64,000 bases of DNA from positions 3,792,001-3,856,000 of the forward strand of contig NC_019701.1 in the NCBI RefSeq assembly GCF_000317065.1, given 5' to 3'. Within the stretch, counting starts at the first letter, position 1, and every line of letters begins with the position of its first letter. This stretch comes from Pseudanabaena sp. PCC 7367. Its GTDB lineage: Bacteria > Cyanobacteriota > Cyanobacteriia > Pseudanabaenales > Pseudanabaenaceae. Positions 16,771 through 26,264 of this stretch are shown here, piece by piece. The notes below the pieces were generated by a model, which saw only the letters and a program-made list of their open reading frames with translations, made no database searches and was not told where the DNA came from. A program made the translations under genes and the position numbers.

Positions 16771-18333
16771 GTGCGCGTACTACTCATTTATCCGGTATTT
16801 CCGCCGACCTACTGGTCCTACGACAAAATTTTAGAACTGGTCGATCGCAAGGTGTTATTGCCGCCCCTGGGCTTGATTACGGTTGCCGCGATTTTGCCCC
16901 AGGAATGGGAGTTTAAGCTGTGCGATCGGAATATCCGCGATGTGACCGAGGCGGAATGGGAGTGGGCAGAGCTGGTGATCTGTTCGGCCATGATCGTCCA
17001 GAAGCCAGATTTATTGGAGCAAATTCAAGAAGCAAAGCGGCGTGGTAAGACTGTTGCGGTGGGCGGCCCCTATGCCACATCTGTCCCCTCGGAAGTACGA
17101 GAGGCAGGCGCTGACTTTTTGGTATTAGATGAAGGCGAAATTACGCTGCCCATGTTTGTAGAAGCCCTGGAAAGAGGCGAAACTAGTGGCACCATTCGCA
17201 CCGAGGAAAAGCCTGATGTCACAATTACACCAGTACCCCGCTATGACTTACTGGAACTAGATGCCTATGACTCGATGTCGGTGCAGTTCTCGCGCGGCTG
17301 TCCATTTCAATGCGAATTCTGCGACATTATTGTGCTCTATGGCCGCAAACCCCGCACCAAAACCCCGGCGCAGCTTCTTGAAGAACTAGACTGCCTCTAT
17401 GAATTGGGCTGGCAACGCAGCGTATTTATGGTAGATGACAACTTCATCGGCAATAAGCGCAACGTTAAGTTATTGCTCAAGGAATTAAAAGTTTGGCAAC
17501 AGGAACATCAATATCCATTTAGCTTTAATACCGAAGCGTCAGTCGATCTGGCTCAAGATCAAGAACTGATGGAATTGATGGTGCAGTCTAATTTTGATGC
17601 GGTCTTTCTGGGAATTGAAACGCCCGATGAAGAAAGCTTGAAACTAACCAAAAAGTTTCAAAATACCCGTGACTCGCTCGCCGATACGATCGATACTCTG
17701 ATTCGAGCTGGCCTGCGGCCAATGGCTGGCTTTATTATTGGTTTTGATGGTGAAAAATCTGGTGCAGCGGATCGGATTATTCAGTTTGTGGAAAAGGCCA
17801 CGATCCCAACAGCTATGTTTGGCATGTTGCAAGCCCTTCCCCATACTGGCCTGTGGCATCGCTTAGAAAAAGAAGGACGATTGCGGGTTGATACCAAACA
17901 AGACATTAATCAAAGTAGCTTGATCAACTTTGTGCCCACCCGCCCAGTGGAAGAAATTGCCCAGGAATATGTTGAGGCCTTTTGGACGCTTTATGATGCT
18001 GAGAACTTCTTGGATCGCACCTATCGCTGTTTCCTAAAGCTAGGCTCCCCGCAGCATAAGGCTCCATTTAAATTCCCTAGCCTGGTTGATTTGCGAGCCC
18101 TGTCGATCGTGGTGTGGCGGCAGGGCTTCAAGCGCAAAACCCGCTGGAAATTCTGGCATCACCTGTTTGGGATTATCAAAAATAACCCATCAGTATGGGA
18201 GCAATATTTAACTATTTGTGCCCATAACGAGCATTTTATGGTGTACCGCCAGATTGTGCGTGATGAAATCGAACAGCAATTGGCGGAGTTTAAGTCCAGG
18301 GAACTGCAAGAGGCGGAACCGATCGCCAGCTAA
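16771..18333 (+). CDS. B12-binding domain radical SAM protein (HpnP/DUF4070-like)
   Basis: A 520-residue protein starting with GTG. The cobalamin-binding domain covers about residues 1-140 (LPPLGLITVAAILP, VGGPYATSVP). The radical SAM core follows, with the [4Fe-4S] motif C-x3-C-x2-C in SRGCPFQCEFCDI (about 176-188). The C-terminal region resembles DUF4070. The layout is like that of hopanoid C-2 methylase (HpnP) and related B12-dependent methylases. No hopanoid gene is nearby and cyanobacteria carry several paralogues, so the substrate stays open. Single gene with its own leader. Confidence 0.85.
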   Translation: MRVLLIYPVFPPTYWSYDKILELVDRKVLLPPLGLITVAAILPQEWEFKLCDRNIRDVTEAEWEWAELVICSAMIVQKPDLLEQIQEAKRRGKTVAVGGPYATSVPSEVREAGADFLVLDEGEITLPMFVEALERGETSGTIRTEEKPDVTITPVPRYDLLELDAYDSMSVQFSRGCPFQCEFCDIIVLYGRKPRTKTPAQLLEELDCLYELGWQRSVFMVDDNFIGNKRNVKLLLKELKVWQQEHQYPFSFNTEASVDLAQDQELMELMVQSNFDAVFLGIETPDEESLKLTKKFQNTRDSLADTIDTLIRAGLRPMAGFIIGFDGEKSGAADRIIQFVEKATIPTAMFGMLQALPHTGLWHRLEKEGRLRVDTKQDINQSSLINFVPTRPVEEIAQEYVEAFWTLYDAENFLDRTYRCFLKLGSPQHKAPFKFPSLVDLRALSIVVWRQGFKRKTRWKFWHHLFGIIKNNPSVWEQYLTICAHNEHFMVYRQIVRDEIEQQLAEFKSRELQEAEPIAS

Positions 18334-18552
18334 ATTATTACTCTTGCCGATCGGTTCAGTGGCTCAATAGCTCATTTGTTTCGCGCCAATACTAACCGCG
18401 ATCGATCGGGCACTTTTGCTTTCGATGCAAACTTGTTCAACCTTAAAATAGCTAATCCCAGATCATTCATCAAATAATTTGGGGTTAGGCATTTGGGTGC
18501 TGCTGGACACCCAGAGTAAGATTAACTAATGCAGTTTGGTTAGGAAAGAACC

Positions 18553-18786
18553 ATGAGCAAAGTAATTAGCATAGTAGTGTCTTTGATTGTGCCAATGTTC
18601 ATCTTTCAGTTTGTAAAGGTGCTGGCACGAGGGGTCAGATATGTCAATTCGGCCTCTTCAGTAACATCAGGGCTGAGAATGATTGGCTTTGGCGATATGC
18701 AAACCGGGATTGTGGTGATGATGCTCTTGTCACTAATCACCTACATTGTGACAATTCAAATTGTTGGCAAGCGTAGCGATTATTAG
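18553..18786 (+). CDS. Small membrane protein, unknown function
   Basis: A 77-residue protein with two predicted transmembrane segments (about 4-24 and 52-72). They are joined by a loop with basic residues and small residues (RGVRYVNSASSVTSG). AGGA lies 8 bases before the ATG. I do not recognise the family. It is probably real because of the ribosome-binding site, the clean hydrophobic pattern and the lack of any competing frame. Confidence 0.6.
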   Translation: MSKVISIVVSLIVPMFIFQFVKVLARGVRYVNSASSVTSGLRMIGFGDMQTGIVVMMLLSLITYIVTIQIVGKRSDY

Positions 18787-19037
18787 GTTAGTAAATCGAT
18801 GGTAATCAATATAGTTACCGAACTTGATTTATATATGGTTAGCGATCGTAACTATTTAATTAATTAAGTTATAACTAGAAAACTCAGTTAAAGAACGAGC
18901 CAAGTTTTCGGTAAATTAGAAAACTGGGGAGTTTGCTTGTGTAGCAGACTTCTTCGACCTGTTTAGATCCAAAAACGTTGTATTAATCATCAATTTACAT
19001 AAATAGCTTTAGAAATAGAAAAATTAAAAAATAAATT

Positions 19038-19922
19038 ATGACAAAAACAGTATGGGTATTCCCTGGGCAAGGTTCCCAGTCCGTTGGTATGGGTGCAGAT
19101 TTGCTGGTGGTGGGGAAAGAAAAACTCGACCAAGCAGAGGCGATCCTGGGCTGGTCGATCGCCGAAAAGTGCCAGAGCAGCGCCGAGGAACTAGCCAAAA
19201 CCCAATTTACCCAACCCTGTTTATATACAGTTTCAGCAATCCTGGCTGACTTGCTCAAGGCTAAGGGGATAAAACCTGATTTGGTGACGGGGCATAGCTT
19301 AGGGGAATACACGGCACTTTATTGTGCTGGCGTGATTGATTTTGCCGCCGGTTTAGAACTGGTTAAACAACGATCGCTGTTGATGGCGGCGGCCAGTGGT
19401 GGTGCGATGACGGCTTTGATTGGTTTCGATCGCCCTTTACTAGAAGAAACTGTTGCTAAGACCGAAGGGGTAATTATTGCCAATGACAATAGTGATTCCC
19501 AGGTGGTGATTTCTGGCACCAATGAGGCAGTGCAAAGCATTTGTGATGCGGTAAAAACTAAGCGGGCGATCCCCCTGGCGGTGAGTGGTGCATTCCATTC
19601 GCCAATGATGGCTGAGGCGGCGACTAAGTTTGCCCTAGCCCTAGCCCAGGTAGAATTTAATGATGCCAGTGTGCCTGTTATTTCCAATGTCGATCCCTCT
19701 GAGGCAACTAAGTCGGGCGCAACCCTGCGCGATCTGGCGATCAAGCAAATGACCTCACCGGTGCGTTGGCGGCAGATTTGCAATTATCTGGCGGCAAATG
19801 AATTTAAACAGACGATCGAAGTGGGGCCTGGGAAGGTCTTGACGGGGTTAATTAAGCGCAGTGTGCCAGGTATGGCGTTGGTAAATGTGAGTAATCTAGA
19901 GCAGGTTGAAAAGGCAGGTTAG
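19038..19922 (+). CDS. fabD: Malonyl-CoA:ACP transacylase FabD
   Basis: A 294-residue cytosolic enzyme that transfers malonyl from CoA to acyl carrier protein, the entry step of fatty-acid elongation. VFPGQGSQSVGMG opens the protein. The nucleophile S87 sits in GHSLGEY and the catalytic H187 in GAFHSPMM. Length and motifs match the family. In many cyanobacteria fabD lies beside plsC or fabH; here it stands alone. It converges with the Uma2 gene 9 bases downstream. Confidence 0.95.
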   Translation: MTKTVWVFPGQGSQSVGMGADLLVVGKEKLDQAEAILGWSIAEKCQSSAEELAKTQFTQPCLYTVSAILADLLKAKGIKPDLVTGHSLGEYTALYCAGVIDFAAGLELVKQRSLLMAAASGGAMTALIGFDRPLLEETVAKTEGVIIANDNSDSQVVISGTNEAVQSICDAVKTKRAIPLAVSGAFHSPMMAEAATKFALALAQVEFNDASVPVISNVDPSEATKSGATLRDLAIKQMTSPVRWRQICNYLAANEFKQTIEVGPGKVLTGLIKRSVPGMALVNVSNLEQVEKAG

Positions 19923-19931
19923 TCTTTTTTG

Positions 19932-20501
19932 TCAATTCGCCGCGCCTAAAATTTGCGCCACCGCGATCGCTACTTCGGGGAAAGCCTGCGGGGAGAGGCT
20001 CTGAGTACGATCGTAGCTGCTTACTTCTGCATAGCGATCGGTTGCAGGCTGACGATGCACCTCAATGCATTGATCATTCAGGTTCACAATCCACAATTCT
20101 TTGATGCCAGCTTCCGCATATAGGGGCATTTTGGTCTGGCGATCGAAATCGATCGTGGTGTCTGCCACTTCAACTAAAAGGTAAACATCAGCGGGAGTAG
20201 GATGCGCAGATTCGTAATAGTCATCTTTTCGCCTGAGCAAGCATACATCGGGTTGTGGTAAAGAATGGTTAGCGATTTGAATAGGATTCTGGACATTGGT
20301 AATAACTTTCTGCCCTAGTTTTTGCGTAAAAACATCGATTAAACGCATGACGCAAGCAGCATGTTTAGAACCGATCGGCGACATTTGAATGATCTCCCCA
20401 CGAATTAGCTCAACCCGATCGGCAGCAGTCAACACGCCAACTTCGTGCATCCGATGATATTGCTCAACGGTGAATAATTTTCTGAGTAGTTGCGTAGTCA
20501 T
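19932..20501 (-). CDS. Uma2-family endonuclease-like protein, copy 1
   Basis: A 189-residue protein of the Uma2/DUF820 family with a PD-(D/E)xK nuclease-like fold: PDVCLLRRKDDYYE, LVEVADTTIDFDRQTKMPLYAEAGIKELWIVN. I place the start at MTTQLLRKLF (20501), preceded by GAGGTG; an upstream in-frame ATG at 20537 would add 12 residues and lacks this support. It is a tandem duplicate of the next gene. The two are nearly identical at DNA level except for a central block of about 90 bases (residues about 62-90). The family is greatly expanded in cyanobacteria and its role is unsettled. Confidence 0.85.
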   Translation of the reverse strand: MTTQLLRKLFTVEQYHRMHEVGVLTAADRVELIRGEIIQMSPIGSKHAACVMRLIDVFTQKLGQKVITNVQNPIQIANHSLPQPDVCLLRRKDDYYESAHPTPADVYLLVEVADTTIDFDRQTKMPLYAEAGIKELWIVNLNDQCIEVHRQPATDRYAEVSSYDRTQSLSPQAFPEVAIAVAQILGAAN

Positions 20502-20539
20502 AAGCACCTCGGCCAAATGAAATTTATTAATCGTCACTG

Positions 20540-21109
20540 TTAACTACTCTGGCCGAGAATTTGCGCCACCGCGATCGTTACTGCTGGGAAAGCTTGGGGG
20601 AAGAGGTTCTGGGTACGATCGTAGCTGCTTACTTCTGCATAGCGATCGGTTGCAGGCTGATGATGCACCTCAATGCATTGATCATTCAGGTTCACAATCC
20701 ACAATTCTTTGATGCCAGCTTCCGCATATAGGGGCATTTTGGTCTGGCGATCGAAATCGATCGTGGTGTCTGCCACTTCAACTAAAAGGTAAACATCAGC
20801 GGGGGTAGGATGCGCAGATTCGTAATAGTCATCTTTTCGCCTGAGCAAGCATACATCGGGTTGTGGTTCGGAATCAGTTGGTAATACTACTGGACTTTGA
20901 ACACCAACAATTACCCGATCGCCAAGTAAATCGCTAAATAACTTATTAAGTCGAAAAACACAGGCAGCATGTTTAGAACCGATCGGCGACATTTGAATGA
21001 TCTCCCCACGAATTAGCTCAACCCGATCGGCATCGGTGAGTACGCCAACTTCGTGCATCCGATGATATTGCTCAACGGTGAATAATTTTCTGAGTAGTTG
21101 CGTAGTCAT
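20540..21109 (-). CDS. Uma2-family endonuclease-like protein, copy 2
   Basis: A 189-residue paralogue of the preceding gene, same strand and 38 bases upstream of its start. The start at 21109 follows GAGGTGCTT, identical to the copy-1 leader. Residues 1-60 and 95 onward differ from copy 1 by only a few substitutions. The middle (FRLNKLFSDLLGDRVIVGVQSPVVLPTDSE in place of the copy-1 segment) is strongly diverged. Such a mosaic pattern suggests recombination or gene conversion after duplication. The last catalytic-type residues (VEVADTTIDFDRQTK) are the same in both. Confidence 0.85.
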   Translation of the reverse strand: MTTQLLRKLFTVEQYHRMHEVGVLTDADRVELIRGEIIQMSPIGSKHAACVFRLNKLFSDLLGDRVIVGVQSPVVLPTDSEPQPDVCLLRRKDDYYESAHPTPADVYLLVEVADTTIDFDRQTKMPLYAEAGIKELWIVNLNDQCIEVHHQPATDRYAEVSSYDRTQNLFPQAFPAVTIAVAQILGQSS

Positions 21110-21253
21110 AAGCACCTCAGGTAGCGATCGGTGAACTATTCAAGGATTTGCAACATTAAGTTTTAACCAATACAAATAAGCTACTTACTCAATAGTTGAT
21201 TAGAGATTCAGATGATGATCCTAATTTTATGCTATCTATAATCTATCCGTGAT

Positions 21254-21736
21254 TTATTCATAGTCGATCTCCCTAACGCCCTTACGCTCTCTGCTTTGCT
21301 CGACACTTTCACGCAACCGCTCCCGCAGCGTATTTACATCACCTACGGCCGGAATAGTAAGCTGTGGCGTAGATTTATCCGAGGTATCCAGTACCACATT
21401 CCCCAAACCAATCAAGCGAAAGAAAAAAGGTTCCTCAACGGTTATATCCTTAACTCGATATAGCTCTAGCTCATTGGTGACCCGATTAAAAATGCCCGTG
21501 GCAAAGCGCACCCGCTCGGTGGTGATTTCAAAGGTTTGCGATCGCACTTGCAAAAAGTGGTAGGCGGCGAAGGTGAGGGGCAAAAGAAGTGCCAGCAGCA
21601 AAATCCAAAATTTAGTTATCACTGCCCCAGCAATAATTACGATCACCATCAAAAATGACAATGCATATATGCCCAGGTTCAGTATTTGTGAGGGCGCACC
21701 ACGCCAAATCACCCGTTCTTCGCCATTTCCAGTCAT
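21254..21736 (-). CDS. PH-domain (bPH2/YdbS-like) membrane protein
   Basis: A 160-residue protein: short N-terminus (ERVIWRGAPSQILNLG), two adjacent transmembrane helices (about 22-65), then a bacterial PH domain (FEITTERVRFATGIFNRVTNELELYRVKDITVEEPFFFRLIGLGNVVL). The charged tail (RERLRESVEQSRERKG) is probably helical. The function of this family is unknown. Single gene. Confidence 0.8.
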   Translation of the reverse strand: MTGNGEERVIWRGAPSQILNLGIYALSFLMVIVIIAGAVITKFWILLLALLLPLTFAAYHFLQVRSQTFEITTERVRFATGIFNRVTNELELYRVKDITVEEPFFFRLIGLGNVVLDTSDKSTPQLTIPAVGDVNTLRERLRESVEQSRERKGVREIDYE

Positions 21737-21915
21737 ATCTGTGGTCTGCTCCTAACTCAACCGTATCCTTCAAGTTTAAAGTGTAAGCGATCGCTAGGTT
21801 AATTCAGTTAAGTTGGCCAAGCGCTGAAGCTGCTGAGCGATCGATTGTAATCTCAATTCCCGCGCAATCGTCTCAATAATTAACCAGAGCGTTGGCAACC
21901 TCGATTCATAACTAG

Positions 21916-22266
21916 CTATTGAAATTCAAACCCATTTTGATCGGCATAGCGGTGCAGAAAACGCATCACCCGCTCCCAGTCTTCATCATTGCTCACTTCA
22001 AAGCTACATTCCGCTTCACCTTTGGGATTTTCTTCGTCTTCGCCAAACTTGAACTTAATTCCCGTGGGCGTAACCTGAATATCCCCTTCTTCATCGCGGA
22101 GCCACAGGATATCGATTTTGTTGGTGAAGCTGCGAATATTTTCGATCGCTCTGACCTGCTCAAAAAATAGCACCACGATCTTGACTTCGGTATCACGGCG
22201 CTTGCGCAGGCTAATATTGGCAAGCTCTTCGTCTAAGCCTTCAATAAACTGGACTCTTGCAGTCAT
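21916..22266 (-). CDS. Photosystem II assembly factor, Psb28 family
   Basis: A 116-residue soluble protein with the Psb28 pattern: an N-terminal VQFIEGLDEE, a central IDILWLRDEEGDI, and the C-terminus WERVMRFLHRYADQNGFEF. Psb28 proteins bind the cytoplasmic face of photosystem II assembly intermediates near cytochrome b559. Cyanobacteria often have two paralogues (Psb28 and Psb28-2). The unusual middle (KFKFGEDEENPKGEAECSF) fits Psb28-2 as well as the main form, so I give no symbol. Transcribed alone on the minus strand. Confidence 0.8.
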   Translation of the reverse strand: MTARVQFIEGLDEELANISLRKRRDTEVKIVVLFFEQVRAIENIRSFTNKIDILWLRDEEGDIQVTPTGIKFKFGEDEENPKGEAECSFEVSNDEDWERVMRFLHRYADQNGFEFQ

Positions 22267-22625
22267 TATTGGTTCTCCCTCAAGTTGATTTTTCGCTAAT
22301 CAGCTATTTAATCAATCGCAACCTTGCCAATTTAAATAATTACAGCTATGCATAGGGACAATCACTAAAAGCGATCGCTATTACAACGCATTCCCGCCAG
22401 AAGTCTTGTGACACCATAAATGAATTATTGGTAAATATGGCTTCCAGCCGTGGTTATGGCCTTTAGTCAAAGTGGCAAGCGGTTTAGCACCTTACACATT
22501 TAGTACATATCTAGTACATCTGCTATGTCAAGAATTCTTGCAGCGCAAAAGGTCTAATTAACAATCAATTAGCTAGCTCATAGACTCTTTAGCTTACCAT
22601 TTGAGGCTGATTTAACTTAAGGCGA
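22267..22625. other. intergenic region upstream of the Psb28-family gene
   Basis: About 360 bases after dnaG. It contains an imperfect direct repeat, TAGTACAT twice (22501-22519). No gene is seen; promoter elements for the Psb28-family gene are expected here. Confidence 0.45.
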
Positions 22626-24587
22626 TCATAGTTCCTGATAGCCATCCTCTTCCCAGGTGACCGTTTCCAGCAGATCGGTAAATGTCACACTCACTTGTTT
22701 TTCAAGACTATTGATGTAGGCTTTCTCTGACATAATCTTAGTCTGGTAATAGTGTCCCAGTTCAGGATTAGTTTTGAGATCGGTTTTCTCCCACAGATGG
22801 TATAAGTAACGGAATTTTTTCTCGCTCATAGCTAGTTGAATCTTGGCAACTGCTGCTCTGACCACCATCGTCGGGCGTAGCAAAGCCACTTTGGTATTTT
22901 CATCCAGCCATAGTAAATGATGCAATTGTTGTGCTAGTTCTGGCAGCTCGGCACATGTTACCTGTAAGTGATGAATAAGGTGATCTGAACTTGGTTCTTC
23001 CGCCACCAAGGAAGTTTCGCCGAGATCTAACATCTCCAGGATCATTTGCCACAGGTGGCGGTGATTAGAAAAGCTAAAAATAATATCCGCTTCTCTCAGA
23101 GCTTCCCAAACCATATGGCGATGTTCAGGGAAATGTAAATAGATTTGTAGAATTTGCATTTCCGCCAGTTGGATCACTGAATCATAGCGGATGTGTGACT
23201 GTTTTTTATGCCCATACCAGCGATGTCGCCGCAGTTGCCTCCGCAAGTCTTGTTCTAGCTGCAATAGTAGCTTGGCATTTCCCTGTGACAACTTTTGGGC
23301 ACAAATATGAATATAGTGAGTGCGAATATCTTTATCCAATAGTAGATTGAGAAATTGAGTCAAAGCTTTACTAGCCTTCTGGAACTGGTCAGCTTGGTCA
23401 AGGCTATAATTCTCCAGGGTGCGATCGATTTGCCAGTCCAGATAGAGCGGCGCAGCTTCTAATAGTTCTAAGTAGGCATCAGCATTGTTTTGTTTGCTGT
23501 CTTGTTTGAGGAACTCATCCGCATCCTTACCATCGGGCATGGTCAATACCCGCAGTTGCACCGTGCCATTAAAGACCAGATCCTTAAACCCAGCGATCGC
23601 CTTTTCCGCCGCCGTTAGTCCTGCTTGATCCGCATCAAAATTCAGCACTACTCGCTTGGATTCGCTGTAGCGCAGCAGTTGCCGCACCTGGTTTTCACTC
23701 AGAGCTACACCCATTGTGGCCACAGCCTGTTTGATTCCTGCCTGATGCAGCGCGATCGCATCAAAATAGCCCTCCACCACGATCGCCCGATCGCCTTTTG
23801 CAATCGCATCCCTGGCGTGGTTCATGCCATAGAGAATCGTGTTTTTCTTGAATAGCTCCGTTTCCGGTGAGTTTAAATATTTGGGCTGATCATCACCAAG
23901 CGACCTGCCGCCAAACCCAATTACCCGATCGCGGGTGTCGCAAATTGGGATCATGAGGCGATCGCGGAATCGATCGTAATAGCCATTACCAGCTTTGCGC
24001 GGCACAATCAAACCCGCTTGCTCGATCAGGGTAACCGGTAGACGTTTTTGCTGCACCAGATAACCATGCAACGTATCCCAGCCAGGGGGAGCATAGCCCA
24101 ATTGAAATTTCTGGATTGTTTCCAGGCTCAGTTGCCGTTTTTCGATTAAATAGGTCAGCGCTTCCTTGCCCTGGGGTGAATGCAGCGCGTGCTGAAAGAA
24201 GCTAGTGGTTTGCGCCATAATCTCATAGAGGCGCTCCTGGTGCGACAATTGCCGCTGAATCTCCTGAGCTTTGCCTGGTTCCAGGGTGCGGATCGAGATG
24301 CTATTTTTGCGTGCCAGATCGATCACCACGTCGGTAAACGATTGCTTGCCGATCTCCATCAAAAACTTAAACGCATTCCCACTCACGCCGCAGTTAAAGC
24401 AGTGATAAAGCTGTTTGACCGGATCTACAGAAAAGGCACTGCTATTGCTGCCACCATGAAACGGGCAAGCACCGCGCAAGTTTTTACCACTCTTGCGTAA
24501 AACCACGTATTCAGACACGACATCAACGATATCAACGCGTTGACTCACCTCATCGATCGTGTCCTGGTGGAGCTGAATGCCTGCCAT
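22626..24587 (-). CDS. dnaG: DNA primase DnaG
   Basis: A 653-residue primase that makes RNA primers at the replication fork. The N-terminal CHC2 zinc-binding domain has C41, H44, C63 and C66 (CPFH..CFNC). The catalytic core and TOPRIM fold follow (VVEGYFDAIALHQAG; LNFDADQAG). The helicase-interaction region occupies roughly the last 200 residues. Length and order match the family. It is flanked by noncoding stretches, so it appears not to be in the rpsU-dnaG-rpoD arrangement of E. coli. Confidence 0.95.
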   Translation of the reverse strand: MAGIQLHQDTIDEVSQRVDIVDVVSEYVVLRKSGKNLRGACPFHGGSNSSAFSVDPVKQLYHCFNCGVSGNAFKFLMEIGKQSFTDVVIDLARKNSISIRTLEPGKAQEIQRQLSHQERLYEIMAQTTSFFQHALHSPQGKEALTYLIEKRQLSLETIQKFQLGYAPPGWDTLHGYLVQQKRLPVTLIEQAGLIVPRKAGNGYYDRFRDRLMIPICDTRDRVIGFGGRSLGDDQPKYLNSPETELFKKNTILYGMNHARDAIAKGDRAIVVEGYFDAIALHQAGIKQAVATMGVALSENQVRQLLRYSESKRVVLNFDADQAGLTAAEKAIAGFKDLVFNGTVQLRVLTMPDGKDADEFLKQDSKQNNADAYLELLEAAPLYLDWQIDRTLENYSLDQADQFQKASKALTQFLNLLLDKDIRTHYIHICAQKLSQGNAKLLLQLEQDLRRQLRRHRWYGHKKQSHIRYDSVIQLAEMQILQIYLHFPEHRHMVWEALREADIIFSFSNHRHLWQMILEMLDLGETSLVAEEPSSDHLIHHLQVTCAELPELAQQLHHLLWLDENTKVALLRPTMVVRAAVAKIQLAMSEKKFRYLYHLWEKTDLKTNPELGHYYQTKIMSEKAYINSLEKQVSVTFTDLLETVTWEEDGYQEL

Positions 24588-25272
24588 TAGTGGGGGTTAC
24601 GCTGCTGCGATATCAATGCTCAAGAATGCCTAGAAATCCCTAAAAGGGTGGGTGAATATGACAATACTCTATGTTCAAGCTAGATCGGCTTAATGCCAGC
24701 TTCAACCAATTACCAGCAATCAATAATTACTAAAGAGACAAAATTAATAGTTAGATTATTTATGGCGTGTCGGCAGATCGTAAGTTGCCTGAATATATTT
24801 GAGTCAAGTCTACCAATCCCAGACGATTAAATGGTTTGAATTAATTGAATGAATTAGGCCAATTGCCTTATACAAACAACTAATCAAGGTAGATCTACCT
24901 GATTAAATGCCACCATATTTGTAAATTAAAGCAAGGCGATCGAGTTATAGATAATCCAGATTAATAAGCATAACTGAAGCAAGCTGTTAATGCTGTATCT
25001 GGGTAAACTTTATCGATTTAGTGTCGTCCAAAATGTTGATTTGGGCAATAGATGCAGGGCATTAAATTTTTCAAGTTACATGACTACACCATAATACCCT
25101 ATCAAGATTGAGATGATTAACTTTGAAGATGGCAGCAGTCACATTCTCATTTTTTTTGATAACGGAACGGATATTTTTGTGTAATGAAATTGAGGCGAAA
25201 ACTTAATTGGCTGTAGGATAGTTAAGATCTGAGGATAGTTAGGATTTATGGTCGCTCATCAGGAAATGAATC
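24588..25272. other. intergenic region, no gene seen
   Basis: 685 AT-rich bases between divergent dnaG and the Panacea-domain gene. There are no coding frames of substance, no tRNA and no obvious repeat. Both flanking promoters should lie here. Confidence 0.5.
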
Positions 25273-25839
25273 ATGATCGAATTTAGGTTTGATATCAAAA
25301 GCACGACCCAAGCTGCGGCAATGTTCTTGAAGCTTAATGGCCAAGATCGCCCCATGAAATATTTGGGGCTAGTTAAACTTCTCTATATGGCCGATCGTGA
25401 GGCTCTACGACGCATGGATCAACCAATTACAGGAGATAAATACTGCTCTATGGACTTTGGTCCTGTGCTTAGTGAAGTATATGACCTGATTAAAGGTAAT
25501 AGACTTGTGCCAGAAGAGGACAGGGCTTTTTGGGCTGAGCACATTTCCGATCGCCAAGATCATGAAATTACTTTGCTTAAAGATCCAGGCAATTCTGATC
25601 TATGTGATGAATTTGAGAATATAATTAGTGAGGTTTATAGCAAATACGGGAATATGGATCGCTTTGATCTAGCCGATCTAACTCACTGGTTCCCAGAATG
25701 GCAATATCCTAATGGAAGTTCTATACCAATTCCTGCAGAGAAGATTCTTGAGGCTCTTGGCAAAGATGCTCAAGAAATCGCTGAGATAGAAAGTGAAGTG
25801 GCAGCAGAGAGATATCTGGATCAGATTTTGAATGTCTAG
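25273..25839 (+). CDS. Panacea-domain (DUF4065, SocA-like) protein, candidate antitoxin
   Basis: A 188-residue protein with the Panacea/DUF4065 pattern: AAMFLKLNGQDRPMKYLGLVKLLYMADREALRRMDQPITGDKYCSMDFGPVLSEVYDLI near the N-terminus and DLTHWFPEW in the C-terminal half. Panacea domains neutralise many unrelated toxins, and the SocA antitoxin is a member. The gene overlaps the next frame by 8 bases, which implies translational coupling and a joint function. It begins with ATG after GGAAATGAATC. Base composition is more AT-rich than that of neighbouring housekeeping genes, which suggests transfer. Confidence 0.82.
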   Translation: MIEFRFDIKSTTQAAAMFLKLNGQDRPMKYLGLVKLLYMADREALRRMDQPITGDKYCSMDFGPVLSEVYDLIKGNRLVPEEDRAFWAEHISDRQDHEITLLKDPGNSDLCDEFENIISEVYSKYGNMDRFDLADLTHWFPEWQYPNGSSIPIPAEKILEALGKDAQEIAEIESEVAAERYLDQILNV

Positions 25840-26236
25840 TGGCAGCCCTCAAATAAGTCTCAATGTTGGTGATTCCCTATTAATCCAAACCCCTCCGCGA
25901 GGCTGGCATCTTTATATAGTTATTGCGCCAACTACAAGTAGTAAGTATCTTTTCGTAAATGTAACTACGCAAACCCCTGATTCAGAGACCTCTTGTGTTT
26001 TAGAACCAGGAGGTAATATGCCTACTTTTATAAGGCATCCGTCAGTAATTGCATACAAAAAATATCCAAGGGAATATGATTCCAATCAAATAGCGAAGCT
26101 AATGTCGCTAAGAATGTGTAAATACAAATCTCCTTTCCCACCTGATATTTTGAGAAATATACAAGATGGAGCCTTAGTCTCACCGAACCTCAAGAACAAG
26201 TACAAGAACTATGTGAGAGGATATTTGGGCTTATAG
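25832..26236 (+). CDS. Unrecognised 134-residue protein overlapping the Panacea gene; candidate toxin
   Basis: I do not recognise a named family. The protein has an SH3-barrel-like look: GDSLLIQTPPRGWHLYIVI, YLFVNVTTQT and FIRHPSVIAYKKYPREYD, with a basic C-terminus. The pattern of a short beta-rich start followed by HPS.I.Y.K is reminiscent of PemK/MazF-type proteins, but weakly. It overlaps the Panacea gene by 8 bases, the usual layout of a Panacea toxin-antitoxin pair with the antitoxin first. Few HIP1 sites and AT-rich codons fit a transferred module. Toxin function is inference from context only. Confidence 0.65.
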   Translation: MSSGSPQISLNVGDSLLIQTPPRGWHLYIVIAPTTSSKYLFVNVTTQTPDSETSCVLEPGGNMPTFIRHPSVIAYKKYPREYDSNQIAKLMSLRMCKYKSPFPPDILRNIQDGALVSPNLKNKYKNYVRGYLGL

Positions 26237-26264
26237 GTATTAAGAAGAATTGATACTCAAAATA

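Noticed and set aside
22501-22519. NtcA-type palindrome upstream of the Psb28-family gene
   Set aside because: The TAGTACAT repeat gives GTA and TAC separated by nine bases instead of the required eight, so it does not fit GTA-N8-TAC.
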